DNA of 64,000 nucleotides. Origin: Fundidesulfovibrio agrisoli (GTDB taxonomy: Bacteria; Desulfobacterota; Desulfovibrionia; Desulfovibrionales; Desulfovibrionaceae). The stretch lies in NCBI RefSeq assembly GCF_022808715.1, contig NZ_JAKZKX010000006.1:1-64000 (forward strand), read 5' to 3'. Below the pieces are notes generated by a model. The model was not told where the DNA came from. It ran no database searches and saw nothing but the letters and a program-made list of their open reading frames with translations. Shown one piece after another: positions 10,448 through 19,467 of this stretch (within the stretch, counting starts at the first letter, position 1; every line of letters starts with the position of its first letter). The position numbers and the translations under genes are program-made.

Positions 10448-10492
10448 CGGGGCACCGCCCCGAACCCCGCCGGGGGGAGAGCCTCCCCCCGG
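10448..10492. repeat. GC-rich hairpin pair downstream of gcvT
   Basis: Two perfect stems stand in a row: CGGGGC-acc-GCCCCG (10448-10462) and CCGGGGGGAG-agc-CTCCCCCCGG (10470-10492). The second is itself enclosed by CCCCGCCGG/CCCCGGCGG. They resemble the hairpin clusters at 20222-20408, 26533-26669 and 28880-28902, so they likely belong to one dispersed intergenic family that may also aid termination after gcvT. Confidence 0.6.
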
Positions 10493-10607
10493 ACCCCGGC
10501 GGCTGCTTCGCGGCGAAGCGCGACAATATGGCCGGAGCCTGAACGGCATTCCCGAGGGCCGGAAACGTGAATTCCGGTTTCGCCGCATAGGCGCTGTGAA
10601 TCGTTTT

Positions 10608-10695
10608 GTTTCCGCCTGGTCCCTTGCTGCGACGAAAGGCTGATATTCTTCAAATATATCGGCCTTTCCGGCGCAGCAAGGGACCAGGCGGAAAC
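10608..10695. repeat. Long near-perfect inverted repeat before rsmE
   Basis: GTTTCCGCCTGGTCCCTTGC begins a 24-bp perfect stem closed by GCAAGGGACCAGGCGGAAAC. After one mismatch and a one-base bulge the stem continues for about 12 more pairs, giving an 88-nt cruciform-size palindrome with an AT-rich tip. It lies 53 bp upstream of rsmE, between co-directional genes. With no T tract after either arm it is not a classical terminator. The rest of the 316-bp gap 10433-10748 holds only the hairpins listed just before and no convincing ORF. Confidence 0.75.
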
Positions 10696-10748
10696 CCGGC
10701 GCGCCCAAAAATCCGCCAACCAGAACCTACACAACCACCCGGCGCACC

Positions 10749-11519
10749 ATGCCCAGACTGGACACCTTCTTCCTGCCTCCCGAAAGCTGGGAACCGCCCT
10801 TCCGACTGCCCGGCGACGAGGCCAAACACCTCTCCAAAGTGCTGCGCCTTGGCCCCGGCGCTCGTGTGCGCTGCTTCGACGGCCGGGGCCGCGAAGGGCT
10901 GTTCGAGGTGGAGGCGGTCAAAGGCGGCGTCACGCTGAAACTGCTCTCCGAGCGTGAGGCCCCCGCCTCGGCCTCGCGCTGCTGGCTGGCCCTGGGCTGG
11001 AACAAATCCAGCCGGCGCGGCTGGCTGATCGAAAAGGCCGTGGAGCTCGGCGCGGCTGGCATCCTCTTCTGGGAGGCCGCTCGCACCCAGGGCGCAATGC
11101 CCTCCCAGCCCAAGGAGACCTGGCAGGCCCAGCTCGTGGCCGGGGCCAAGCAGTGCGGCAACCCCTGGCTGCCGGAGATCGAGATGGTCCCTGGCGGGGC
11201 GGCAGGATTGGCAGCGCGCGCGGCCGGATTCAATAGACGATGGCTGCTCTGGGAATCGCCCGAGCTTCGCCGGGGCCTGACCCGCGAGGATCTGGCCGCG
11301 CAGGGCGACAGCATCTTCGTGCTCGGCCCCGAGGGCGGGCTGACCCAGGCTGAGGCCGATCTGTTCACCGGGGCCGGTTTCGAGGCCGTGACCCTGGGGC
11401 CGCGCCCGCTACGCTGGGAGACGGCGGCGCTCATGTGCCTGGGCCTGGCCTGGTGGGCTGCAAGCGAGGATGGGGGCGGCGAAACCGGCGGGGGTGACAA
11501 TACCGCCGCCTGGAGGTAG
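10749..11519 (+). CDS. rsmE: 16S rRNA (uracil1498-N3)-methyltransferase RsmE
   Basis: 256-aa SPOUT-class methyltransferase acting on U1498 of 16S rRNA. An N-terminal PUA-like region carries GDEAKHLSKVLRLGPG. The C-terminal trefoil-knot motifs are intact: EKAVELGAAGI, a weak match to the usual R-C-W-K region (AQLVAGAKQCGN), VLGPEGGLTQAEAD and TLGPRPLRWETAALMCLGL. A Gly-rich tail of about 15 aa follows the domain. It is followed after 9 bp by rarA. Confidence 0.93.
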   Translation: MPRLDTFFLPPESWEPPFRLPGDEAKHLSKVLRLGPGARVRCFDGRGREGLFEVEAVKGGVTLKLLSEREAPASASRCWLALGWNKSSRRGWLIEKAVELGAAGILFWEAARTQGAMPSQPKETWQAQLVAGAKQCGNPWLPEIEMVPGGAAGLAARAAGFNRRWLLWESPELRRGLTREDLAAQGDSIFVLGPEGGLTQAEADLFTGAGFEAVTLGPRPLRWETAALMCLGLAWWAASEDGGGETGGGDNTAAWR

Positions 11520-11528
11520 GCTGCCCCC

Positions 11529-12731
11529 ATGCCGCCTCTCGCACACGCCATCCGCCCGGAGACGTTCGAGGAATTCACGGGCCAGGGCCATGTGATCACC
11601 CGCCTCCAGACCATGCTCAAGGCCGCCCGCCTGCCGAGCCTGCTGCTTTACGGCCCGCCGGGCTGTGGAAAGTCCACCCTTGCGCTGTTGCTGGCCAAGG
11701 CCAAGGGCGTGCCCTACGTGCGCGTCAGCGCCCCGGAGGCCGGGCTGGCCACCCTGCGCCAGAAGATCGAGGGCAAGGAGATCCTGATCCTCGACGAACT
11801 GCACCGCTTCTCCAAGGCCCAGCAGGACTTCTTCCTGCCCCTGCTCGAACACGGCGACATCACCCTGCTGGCAACCACCACGGAGAACCCCTCCTTCTCT
11901 GTGACCAAACAGCTCCTCTCCCGGCTGCACGTCATGCGCCTGCGCGCCCTCTCCCACTCGGAGATGCTCCAGGTGGGCCAGCGCGGCCTCACGGCCCTGC
12001 ACATGGAGGACCTGCCCCGCGAAAGCCAGGAGCTGCTGGCCGCCATGTCCGGCGGGGACGCCCGCACCTTCCTGAACCTGCTGGAATACGCGGCCCAGTT
12101 GCCGCAGGAGAAGCGCGCCCCGGCCGAGCTGCGCCAGAACCTGCCCGAGCAGGTCATGCGCGGGGACCGCGACGCGGACCAGCACTACGAGCTGGCCTCG
12201 GCCTTCATCAAATCCATCCGGGGCTCCGACGTGGACGCCGCGCTCTACTACCTGGCCTGCATGCTCGAATCCGGGGAGGACCCGCGTTTCGTCACCCGCA
12301 GGCTGATCCTCTCCGCCTCGGAGGACGTGGGCCTGGCCGACCCCCAGGCCCTGCCCCTGGCCGTGGCCTGCCAGCACGCCGTGGAGATGGTGGGCATGCC
12401 CGAGGGCTTCATCCCCATGGCCGAGACCACGGTGTACCTGGCCCTGGCTCCCAAGAGCAATTCCAGCTACGCGGCCTACCTGGCCGCCCGCAAGGAGGTG
12501 CAGGCCCACGGCGCGCTGCCCGTGCCCATGCACCTGCGCAACCCCTCGGCCAAGCTGCAGCGGCAATGGGGCTTCGGCGAGGGCTACAAGTACCCCCACG
12601 CCTACCCCGGGGCCTGGGTGGAGCAGGAATACATGCCCCCGGAGCTCTCCGGCGTGCGCTTCTACCAGGAGAAGGACCAGGGCGCGGAGCCCAAGCTGGC
12701 CGCGCGGCTCAAGGGGCTCAAGAGGAAATAA
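11529..12731 (+). CDS. rarA: Replication-associated recombination protein A (AAA+ ATPase)
   Basis: 400-aa clamp-loader-like AAA+ ATPase (RarA/MgsA/Mgs1 family) acting at stalled replication forks. Walker A is GPPGCGKST (about residues 41-49) and Walker B ILILDELHRF (DEL-H variant of the usual DEIHRF). Sensor 1 is ATTTENPSF. The C-terminal tetramerisation region includes IKSIRGSDVDAALYYLACML, the RarA signature, and HLRNPSAKL. GGAGG lies upstream of the ATG, at the end of rsmE. Length is slightly short of E. coli RarA but complete. Confidence 0.95.
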   Translation: MPPLAHAIRPETFEEFTGQGHVITRLQTMLKAARLPSLLLYGPPGCGKSTLALLLAKAKGVPYVRVSAPEAGLATLRQKIEGKEILILDELHRFSKAQQDFFLPLLEHGDITLLATTTENPSFSVTKQLLSRLHVMRLRALSHSEMLQVGQRGLTALHMEDLPRESQELLAAMSGGDARTFLNLLEYAAQLPQEKRAPAELRQNLPEQVMRGDRDADQHYELASAFIKSIRGSDVDAALYYLACMLESGEDPRFVTRRLILSASEDVGLADPQALPLAVACQHAVEMVGMPEGFIPMAETTVYLALAPKSNSSYAAYLAARKEVQAHGALPVPMHLRNPSAKLQRQWGFGEGYKYPHAYPGAWVEQEYMPPELSGVRFYQEKDQGAEPKLAARLKGLKRK

Positions 12732-12820
12732 CCGGCGGATTCCGCCCTCCTGGCGAAGGGCTTGGGGCTCATCCGATGGGGCTGAACGTTGCAACTATCC
12801 CGCGCCGGAGGCGCTGATTC

Positions 12821-13117
12821 ATGGCGGACACGCAGACTTTTCTGATGCTTTTCAAGGCCAAGCGGGAGAACTTCATCGCGACCATGACCCCCGAGGAGCA
12901 GGCCGTCATGGAGGCGCACGGGGCGCACTGCCACGCCCTGGCCGCCCAGGGGCGCGTGGTGCTGCTGGGGGTCTGCCCGGACGGGGCCTACGGCGTCATG
13001 GTCTTCCGCGCGGAGTCCGAGGAGGAAGCCCGCCGCTTCTTCGACGAGGACCCGGCCGTTCAGGCCGGCGTGGTGCAGCCCGAATTGCGGCCGTTCCTCA
13101 CGGTGATGCCGGGGTAG
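12821..13117 (+). CDS. YciI-like (YCII-related) small protein
   Basis: 98-aa dimeric ferredoxin-like fold protein of the YCII family. It shows an N-terminal FLMLFKAKRENF strand, a mid-region His (EAHGAHCHAL), and FDEDPAVQAGVV, in which the family's conserved Asp-Pro occurs. YCII proteins are putative small enzymes with a His-Asp pair; the reaction here is unknown. GGAGG lies about ten bases before the ATG. It stands between rarA and the NAD operon. Confidence 0.75.
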   Translation: MADTQTFLMLFKAKRENFIATMTPEEQAVMEAHGAHCHALAAQGRVVLLGVCPDGAYGVMVFRAESEEEARRFFDEDPAVQAGVVQPELRPFLTVMPG

Positions 13118-13221
13118 CCCTCCTCCCGCACTGACGCACCCGATCATGTTGTCGCGTATTCCGCTTGTGCACACTTTCACTCCCCTTCATCATCGCAGCC
13201 ATTCGTGCTAGTTCTCCCAGG

Positions 13222-14106
13222 ATGACCACCACCTTCCACGCATACTTCACCGGCCCCGCCCGCGAGTACCTGTTGCGGGCCGTGGACCTGGCCCTGGAGG
13301 AGGACGGCCCGGACCTGACCGCCCAGGCCGTGTTCGCCCCCACGGACCTTCTCGCGGCGCGCATCGTGGCCAAGGAGGACACCCTGGTGGCTGGCATGCC
13401 CATCGCGGACATCGTGCTTGATCGCATGGGCATTCTGGATTCGGCCCGGCGCGACTACCGCGCACAGGACGGCCAGCGAATCCCCGCCGGGACCGTGGCC
13501 GCCGTCATCACCGCTCCCGCCGCCGGCCTGCTCAAGGCCGAGCGGGTCATCCTCAACTTTCTCTGCCACCTCTCGGGCATCGCCAACCTCACGGCCCGCT
13601 ACGTCGCGGCCCTGGCGGGCTCGCGCACGCGCCTGCTGGACACCCGCAAGACCCTGCCGGGCCTGCGCTACCCCGAAAAGTACGCCGTGCTCATGGGCGG
13701 CGGCCTGAACCACCGGCGCGACCTGGCCGAGATGCTCATGCTCAAGGACAACCACATCGACCGCGCCGGGGGCATCCCCCAGGCGGTGGCCGCCGTGCGC
13801 CGGGCCTTCCCCCAGGGCCGCCCGCCGCTGGAGGTGGAGTGCCGCAGCCTTGAGGAAGTGCTCCAGGCCGTGGCCGAGCGCCCCGAGCGCATCATGCTCG
13901 ACAACATGACCCCGGAGCAGATGCGCGAGGCCCTGGCCCTGATTCCCCAGGGCATCGAAACCGAAATCAGCGGCGGGGTGGACCTGGACCGCCTGCCGGA
14001 GCTGGCCGCGCTGGGCGCGGACTTCGTCTCCGTGGGCCGCATCACCCACTCCGCACCCTACGCGGACTTCAGCATGCAGCTGGCCGCATTGGAGCAGACA
14101 CCATGA
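13222..14106 (+). CDS. nadC: Nicotinate-nucleotide pyrophosphorylase (quinolinate phosphoribosyltransferase)
   Basis: 294-aa enzyme converting quinolinate and PRPP to nicotinate mononucleotide with loss of CO2, the third step of de novo NAD synthesis. Motifs: LALEEDGPDLTAQAVF at the N-terminus, LNFLCHLSGIANLT, LLDTRKTLPGLR, GGGLNHRRDLAEMLMLKDNH, VECRSLEE and IMLDNMTPEQM. ATG 13222 is chosen; the longer frame lacks conservation. It overlaps nadA by 4 bp (ATGA) and heads the operon nadC-nadA-ybaK-nadB. Confidence 0.97.
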   Translation: MTTTFHAYFTGPAREYLLRAVDLALEEDGPDLTAQAVFAPTDLLAARIVAKEDTLVAGMPIADIVLDRMGILDSARRDYRAQDGQRIPAGTVAAVITAPAAGLLKAERVILNFLCHLSGIANLTARYVAALAGSRTRLLDTRKTLPGLRYPEKYAVLMGGGLNHRRDLAEMLMLKDNHIDRAGGIPQAVAAVRRAFPQGRPPLEVECRSLEEVLQAVAERPERIMLDNMTPEQMREALALIPQGIETEISGGVDLDRLPELAALGADFVSVGRITHSAPYADFSMQLAALEQTP

Positions 14107-15158
14107 CCGCCCCGAACCACTCCGAGATCATCGAGGCCGCCCGGCAGCGCCTGGGCAAGCGCCTGGTCATCCTGGCCCACCACTACATGTCCGACGCGGT
14201 GGCCCGCCACGCGGACCACACGGGCGACTCCCTGGAGCTCTCCCGGCGCATACCGGACCTGGACGCCGAATACATCGTGTTCTGCGGGGTGTTCTTCATG
14301 GCCGAGACGGCCGCCATCCTGGCCAAGCCCGGGCAGAAGGTCTTCATCCCGGAGATGAACTCCCGCTGCGTCATGTCGGACATGGCCCCGGCCTGGCTGG
14401 CCCGGGACGTGATGGACATCCTGGCGGCCGGAGGGCTCCGCGTGACGCCGCTGACCTACGTGAACTCCTCGGCGGCGGTGAAAGCCCTGGTGGGCGAGCG
14501 CGGCGGCTCCGTGTGCACCTCGGCCAACGCCAAGGTCATGCTGGAGTGGGCGCTCGAGCAGGGGCCGCACACGCTCTTCCTGCCGGACGTGCGCCTGGGC
14601 CTCAACTCCGCCGACTGGGTGGGCCTGCCCAAGGAGCAGCGCCACATCCTGGACATCCGCGAGCACGGCAAGGCCATCATGCTGGAGAAGGCCCGCCAGG
14701 CCAAGCTGCTGCTCTGGCCCGGCCAGTGCGTGATCCACTCACGCTTCAAGCCCGAGTCCATCCGCAAGGCGCGGGCGGAATCCCCGGGCTGCAAGGTGGT
14801 GGTGCACCCCGAGTGCCACCCCAACACCGTGGCCCTGGCCGACGCCTGCGGCTCCACATCCTTCATCATCAAGTACGTGGCCGAAGCGCCCGAAGGCTCG
14901 GTGATCTACGTGGGCACGGAGTGGAACCTGGTGAACCGCCTGGCCGACCAGTACAAGGGCGTCAAGGACGTGCGCCCCCTGCTCTACTCCACCTGCTCCA
15001 ACATGGAGAAGGTCACGGAGCCCAACCTGGCCGCCTTGATCGAAAACCTGGACGCCGCCCCCCGCGTGGAGGTGGACGAGGCCCTGATACCCCCGGCCCG
15101 CCTGGCGCTCACGCGCATGCTGGAGGTGTGCGCTGGCCCGGCTTCGCGCCACGCCTGA
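14103..15158 (+). CDS. nadA: Quinolinate synthase (4Fe-4S)
   Basis: 351-aa enzyme that condenses iminoaspartate with dihydroxyacetone phosphate to quinolinate. The three Cys ligands of the oxygen-sensitive [4Fe-4S] cluster are visible in IVFCGVFFMAE, VVHPECHPNTV and LLYSTCSNMEKV. Other conserved pieces are LAHHYMSDAV, HTGDSLELSR and YVNSSAAVKA. Length is normal. Its position between nadC and nadB places the whole de novo pathway to NaMN in one transcript. Confidence 0.97.
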   Translation: MTAPNHSEIIEAARQRLGKRLVILAHHYMSDAVARHADHTGDSLELSRRIPDLDAEYIVFCGVFFMAETAAILAKPGQKVFIPEMNSRCVMSDMAPAWLARDVMDILAAGGLRVTPLTYVNSSAAVKALVGERGGSVCTSANAKVMLEWALEQGPHTLFLPDVRLGLNSADWVGLPKEQRHILDIREHGKAIMLEKARQAKLLLWPGQCVIHSRFKPESIRKARAESPGCKVVVHPECHPNTVALADACGSTSFIIKYVAEAPEGSVIYVGTEWNLVNRLADQYKGVKDVRPLLYSTCSNMEKVTEPNLAALIENLDAAPRVEVDEALIPPARLALTRMLEVCAGPASRHA

Positions 15159-15168
15159 GGATTTTTCA

Positions 15169-15648
15169 GTGAGTTCAAAGCCCCCCGTCACCCCGGCCAC
15201 GCGCGCGCTGGCCGCCGCCAAGGTGCCCTTCAAGGTGCGGCCCTACGACTACGTGGACCACGGCGGCACCGAGCGCGCCGCACAGGAGCTGGGCGTGCCC
15301 GAGCACGCCGTCGTCAAGACCCTGGTTTTCGAGGACGAGGCCAAACGCCCCTTCCTGGTTCTCATGCACGGCGACCGCGAGGTCTCCTTGAAGGAGCTGG
15401 CCCGCTGCCTGGGCGTGAAGACCGTGACCCCCTGCTCGCAGGAGGCCGCCCAGCGCCACACCGGCTACCAGGTGGGCGGCATCTCGCCATTCGGCACGCG
15501 CAAGAAGTTGCCCGTGTACGCGGAAAAGAGCATCTTCGGCCTGGACGTCATCTACATCAACGCCGGGAAGCGCGGCGCCCTGGCCGCGCTGGACCCGAAA
15601 CACCTCCGGGAACTTCTGCCCGTCACAGAGGTTCAGGCGGGACGATAA
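15169..15648 (+). CDS. ybaK: Cys-tRNA(Pro)/aminoacyl-tRNA deacylase, YbaK family
   Basis: 159-aa trans-editing protein of the YbaK/EbsC family, which removes mischarged amino acids from tRNA(Pro). Recognisable segments: HGGTERAAQELGV, VVKTLVFEDE, the catalytic Lys region within HGDREVSLKELA, and GYQVGGISPFGTRKKLPVY, the family signature. It starts with GTG at 15169 and has GAGG upstream. Its presence inside an NAD operon is probably positional only, though the same arrangement may recur in relatives. Confidence 0.9.
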   Translation: MSSKPPVTPATRALAAAKVPFKVRPYDYVDHGGTERAAQELGVPEHAVVKTLVFEDEAKRPFLVLMHGDREVSLKELARCLGVKTVTPCSQEAAQRHTGYQVGGISPFGTRKKLPVYAEKSIFGLDVIYINAGKRGALAALDPKHLRELLPVTEVQAGR

Positions 15649-15658
15649 GGAACGGGCC

Positions 15659-17239
15659 ATGTACCACTACAGGATGAAGACCCAGGTGCTGGTGATCGGC
15701 TCCGGCGCGGCCGGATGCGCCACCGCCCTGACCCTGGCCGACCAGGGGCGCGAAGTGCTCCTGCTCTGCGCCGGGGACAAGCTCACCGACGGCAACTCCT
15801 CCCTGGCTCAGGGCGGCATCGTCTACTCCTCGCCTGACGACAGCCCCGCCCTGCTCGAGCAGGACATCCTGAACTGCGGCTGGAACGTGAACCACCTGCT
15901 GGCCGTGCGCTTCCTGGCCCGCAAAGGCCCCTCCATCGTGCGGGACCTGCTCATCGACCGCCTGGGCGTGCCCTTCGAACTGCGCGAAGACGGGCAGTAC
16001 CACCTCACCAAGGAGGGCGGGCACAGCATCCCGCGCATCCTGCACTGCGCGGACTCCACGGGCTATTCCATCATGAAGCACATGGTGGCCGCCGTGGAGA
16101 AGCACCCCAACATCAAGGTGCTCACCCACCGCACCGCCGTGGACGTGCTCACCTCGCACCACCACGCCACCCTGCTGGAGTACAAGTACCACCTGGTGAA
16201 CCAGTGCCTGGGGGCCTACGTCTACAACGCGGTGTCCGACGTGGTGGAGACCATCCTGGCGGACTACACCGTGCTGGCCACGGGCGGCGTGGGGCAGGTC
16301 TACCTGCACTCCACCAACACCAAGGCCTGCGTGGGCTCGGCCGTGGCCATGGCCTACCGCTGCGGCGCGCGCTTCATGAACATGGAGTACATCCAGTTCC
16401 ACCCCACCTCGCTCTACCACCGAGCGGAGCGGCGCTTCCTCATCACCGAGGCCATGCGCGGCGAAGGCGGCAGGCTGGTCAACGCCAAGGGCGAAGCCTT
16501 CATGGCCAACTACGACACCCGGGCGGACCTGGCCCCGCGCGACATCGTGACCAGGGCCATCATGGACGAGTTGCTGAAATCCGGCGAGGATTGCGTCTAC
16601 CTGGACGCGGCCAACAACGTGAAGGACGTGGCCCGGCGCTTCCCCGGCATCGCCAAGAAGTGCGCCGAGATCGGCATCGACATCTCAAAACAGCCCATTC
16701 CCGTGGTTCCCGCGGAGCATTACTCCTGCGGCGGCGTGCTGGTGGACGTGCACGGGCGCACCACCGTGGACCGGCTCTACGCCGTGGGCGAGTGCAGCTG
16801 CACGGGCCTGCACGGGGCCAACCGCATGGCCTCCACCTCGCTCCTGGAGTGCGTGGTCTGGGGCGTGAGCGCGGGCGGGTACATCGGCTCGCGCTTCGGC
16901 TCCAAGCCGGTGGTCACGCGCAAGCTCTGCGACTCCATCCCGGACTGGGTCAGCCCCGGCAACGACCGCAACGAGGACCCGGCCCTCATCAACCAGGACT
17001 GGTCCACCATCAAGTCCACCATGTGGAACTACGTGGGCATCCACCGCACGGCCTCGCGCCTCAAGCGCGCCTTCGAGGATCTGCGGGACCTCAACGTCCA
17101 CCTGCACGACTTCTACCGGGAGACCCCGCTCTCCAAGCCCATCATCGACCTGTTCCACGGCTGCCAGGCGGCCTACATCATCACGCTGTCGGCCATGCGC
17201 AACACCAGGAGCCTGGGTTGCCATTACCGGGTGAACTAG
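15659..17239 (+). CDS. nadB: L-aspartate oxidase
   Basis: 526-aa FAD enzyme that oxidises L-aspartate to iminoaspartate, the substrate of NadA. The N-terminal dinucleotide fold is VIGSGAAGCATALTLADQG, followed by SSLAQGGIVY, the succinate-dehydrogenase-like RHFMNMEYIQFHPTSLY-type region, EAMRGEGGRLVN, APRDIVTRAI, HYSCGGVLVD and GECSCTGLHGANRMASTSLLE. In anaerobes fumarate is the usual electron acceptor. AAGGA precedes the ATG. It ends the nadCA-ybaK-nadB operon and is followed by a strong terminator. Confidence 0.96.
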   Translation: MYHYRMKTQVLVIGSGAAGCATALTLADQGREVLLLCAGDKLTDGNSSLAQGGIVYSSPDDSPALLEQDILNCGWNVNHLLAVRFLARKGPSIVRDLLIDRLGVPFELREDGQYHLTKEGGHSIPRILHCADSTGYSIMKHMVAAVEKHPNIKVLTHRTAVDVLTSHHHATLLEYKYHLVNQCLGAYVYNAVSDVVETILADYTVLATGGVGQVYLHSTNTKACVGSAVAMAYRCGARFMNMEYIQFHPTSLYHRAERRFLITEAMRGEGGRLVNAKGEAFMANYDTRADLAPRDIVTRAIMDELLKSGEDCVYLDAANNVKDVARRFPGIAKKCAEIGIDISKQPIPVVPAEHYSCGGVLVDVHGRTTVDRLYAVGECSCTGLHGANRMASTSLLECVVWGVSAGGYIGSRFGSKPVVTRKLCDSIPDWVSPGNDRNEDPALINQDWSTIKSTMWNYVGIHRTASRLKRAFEDLRDLNVHLHDFYRETPLSKPIIDLFHGCQAAYIITLSAMRNTRSLGCHYRVN

Positions 17240-17258
17240 CCGCCCGCGCCATCGACGT

Positions 17259-17292
17259 AAAAAGGCGCGGTCCCTGCGGACCGCGCCTTTTT
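17259..17292 (+). terminator. Rho-independent terminator after nadB
   Basis: AAAAAGGCGCGGTCC and GGACCGCGCCTTTTT form a perfect stem with a four-base loop (CTGC). It is flanked by an A run on the left and a T run on the right, so it can stop transcription from both nadB (plus) and secD (minus), which converge here. Confidence 0.93.
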
Positions 17293-17337
17293 CATTCGCT
17301 TATTCCAAAGGGCTTCGCCCTCCGGCTGCTCGCCGCA

Positions 17338-18939
17338 CTAGATCGACAGCTTGGTCTCGGCCTTGTGCCCGCTCACCCACAGCTCCATCAGCGTGCGGCT
17401 GACAAAGATGGCCGTGAACATGGAGGCCACGATGCCCAACAGCAGGGTCACTGCGAAGCCGCGGATGGGGCCGGTGCCGAACTCGTAGAGCACGATGGCC
17501 GCGATGGCCGTGGTGGCGTTGGCGTCCAGGATGGTCAGGGCGCCGCGCTGGAAGCCCTCCTTGATGGAGGCCTTGGGCGGCAGGCCCAGGCGTATCTCCT
17601 CTCGGATGCGCTCGAAGATGATGATGTTGGCGTCCACGGACATGGCCATGGTCAGGATGATGCCCGCGATGCCCGGCAGGGTCAGGGTGGCGCCGAAGAG
17701 CGCCAGCCCGGACGTGATCAGGAACACGTTGAGCACCAGGGCGATGTTGGCCACCACGCCGGAGAAGCTGTAGTATACCAGCATGAACAGGGCGATGGCC
17801 CCGCAGGCCACGCTGATGCTCATCACGCCGTTGTCGATGGATTCCTGGCCCAGGGAGGGGCCGACCGTGCGCTGCTCCAGCACGTTGACGGGCGCGGGCA
17901 GGGCGCCGGCGCGCAGCACCACGGCCAGGTCGCGGGCTTCGGTCTCGGTGTAGCGGCCGGTGATGGTGGCGCGGCCGCCCGCGATGCGGTCCTGGATGAC
18001 GGGGGCGGAGTAGGCCTTGCCGTCCAGGATGATGGCCATGCGCTTCTTCAGGTTGTCGCCGGTGACGCGTTCGAAGATCTTGGCGCCGCGCGGGGTGAAG
18101 TTCAGGCTCACGTAGGGCTGGTTGTTGTTCTGGTCGAAGTTGACGCGGGCGTCGGCGATGTGCTCGCCGGTGAGCACCGCCTCGGACTTGACCACCAGCG
18201 GGCGGTCCACCGGGGTGCCGTCACGGTTGGTGATGCGCTCCATGATGAGCTCGCGGCCCGGGGGCAGCTGGCCTTTTTCGGCCTTGGCCACGTCGGCGGA
18301 GTCGTCCACGATCTTGAATTCAAGATGCGCGGTCTTGCCCACCAGGGCGATGGCGCGGTCCGGATCCTTGAGGCCGGGCAGCTGGATCTGGATGCGATCC
18401 CCGGCCTGCTTGCGGATGTCGGGCTCGGCCACGCCGAACTGGTCGATGCGGTTGCGGATGGTCTTCACGGCCTGGTCCACGGTGAGGGAGACCAGGTTCT
18501 TGCGGTATTCCGTAGTGAAGCCCATGGTGTACTTGATCTTGCCGTCGTCCACGGTGTCGGTGCGCTCCACCGTCATGCCGCCGAACTGCTTCTTGAGCAT
18601 CTCGTCGAAGGCGGCCTTCTTGTCCGGCGAGGCCAGCACGAACTCAAGGCGCTTGTTGTCCACCAGGTTCTGGCGGATGATGGCGATCTCCTTCTCCTGG
18701 GCGAAGGACTTGATGTCCTGGCCGCCCTGGGCCAGGGCGTTGGCCACGGCCTTGTCGACATCGACGCCGAGGGTCAGGTGGATGCCGCCCTTGAGGTCAA
18801 GGCCGAGGCTCACCTGGTTGGAGGGCAGAATGGACCCCAGAGGGGACTGACGGACCGCTTCGATGGACGGCAGGGTGAAGGCCAATCCGAATACGGTCGC
18901 CAAGGTCACCACGATCAAGCGCCAGGACAGGCTGGACAT
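17338..18939 (-). CDS. secD: Protein translocase subunit SecD
   Basis: 533-aa RND-type membrane protein that uses the proton-motive force to assist SecYEG export. It has one N-terminal TM (about residues 6-25), a large periplasmic P1 domain with the SecD signature LGLDLKGGIHLTLGVD and a motif near QIQLPGLKDPDRA, and five C-terminal TMs starting at SVACGAIALFMLVYYSFSG, with TLPGIAGIILTMAMSVDANI and ANATTAIAAIVLYEFGTGPIRGFAVT. Length fits SecD alone, not a SecDF fusion. secF, its near-universal neighbour, is missing: after the stop only 98 bp separate it from the convergent nadB. AAGGAG precedes the ATG. yajC is upstream. Confidence 0.96.
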   Translation of the reverse strand: MSSLSWRLIVVTLATVFGLAFTLPSIEAVRQSPLGSILPSNQVSLGLDLKGGIHLTLGVDVDKAVANALAQGGQDIKSFAQEKEIAIIRQNLVDNKRLEFVLASPDKKAAFDEMLKKQFGGMTVERTDTVDDGKIKYTMGFTTEYRKNLVSLTVDQAVKTIRNRIDQFGVAEPDIRKQAGDRIQIQLPGLKDPDRAIALVGKTAHLEFKIVDDSADVAKAEKGQLPPGRELIMERITNRDGTPVDRPLVVKSEAVLTGEHIADARVNFDQNNNQPYVSLNFTPRGAKIFERVTGDNLKKRMAIILDGKAYSAPVIQDRIAGGRATITGRYTETEARDLAVVLRAGALPAPVNVLEQRTVGPSLGQESIDNGVMSISVACGAIALFMLVYYSFSGVVANIALVLNVFLITSGLALFGATLTLPGIAGIILTMAMSVDANIIIFERIREEIRLGLPPKASIKEGFQRGALTILDANATTAIAAIVLYEFGTGPIRGFAVTLLLGIVASMFTAIFVSRTLMELWVSGHKAETKLSI

Positions 18940-19017
18940 GCACGCTCCTTGCAGCGCGAAAAGGGGAAACCCCCGGTTTCCCCCTCGCAGATAGTCGAAA
19001 AGTGAGGCAGAACAGGC

Positions 19018-19431
19018 TTATTTGGTTTCAGCCTGCTTGTCTTCCTTTTTTTCTTCAGCTTTGACGGCTTTCTTGTCGTTCTTCTTCTCACCCTTGTCCG
19101 CGGCGGGCTTCATGTCGGCCAGGCCGGACACGAAGTTGCGGTTGACGGTGATGACGACGCCCGACGCAATTTCAACGTTCACCAGTTCGTCGGTGAGGGA
19201 CTCGATGCGGCCATAGATGCCGCCGCCGGTCATGATCCTGTCGCCGCGCTTGAGGTTCTTGAGCATCTCGCGCGCTTCCTTCTGCTTCTTCTGCTGGGGA
19301 CGGATCAGCAGGAAGTAGAAGATGACGAACATCAGGACGAGCGGAAGGAAGGACATGAGCCCCCCGCCGGGGCCTTCGGCGCCCGCTGCGGGCGGCTGGC
19401 CCATGGCGTATGCCACGCTGGTCAGAAACAT
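19018..19431 (-). CDS. yajC: Preprotein translocase accessory protein YajC
   Basis: 137-aa single-TM protein of the SecDF-YajC subcomplex. A hydrophobic helix, LPLVLMFVIFYFLLIRPQQKK, is followed by the characteristic cytosolic domain: LKRGDRIMTGGGIYGRIESL and VEIASGVVITVNRNFVSGL. An extended Lys/Glu-rich tail (about 35 aa) ends the protein. GGAGG lies before the ATG. It precedes secD by 78 bp and follows the glutamate synthase genes by 36 bp on the same strand. Confidence 0.95.
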   Translation of the reverse strand: MFLTSVAYAMGQPPAAGAEGPGGGLMSFLPLVLMFVIFYFLLIRPQQKKQKEAREMLKNLKRGDRIMTGGGIYGRIESLTDELVNVEIASGVVITVNRNFVSGLADMKPAADKGEKKNDKKAVKAEEKKEDKQAETK

Positions 19432-19467
19432 TGATTCCTCCGGTGATGGGTTACGCTTTCCGGCCCC

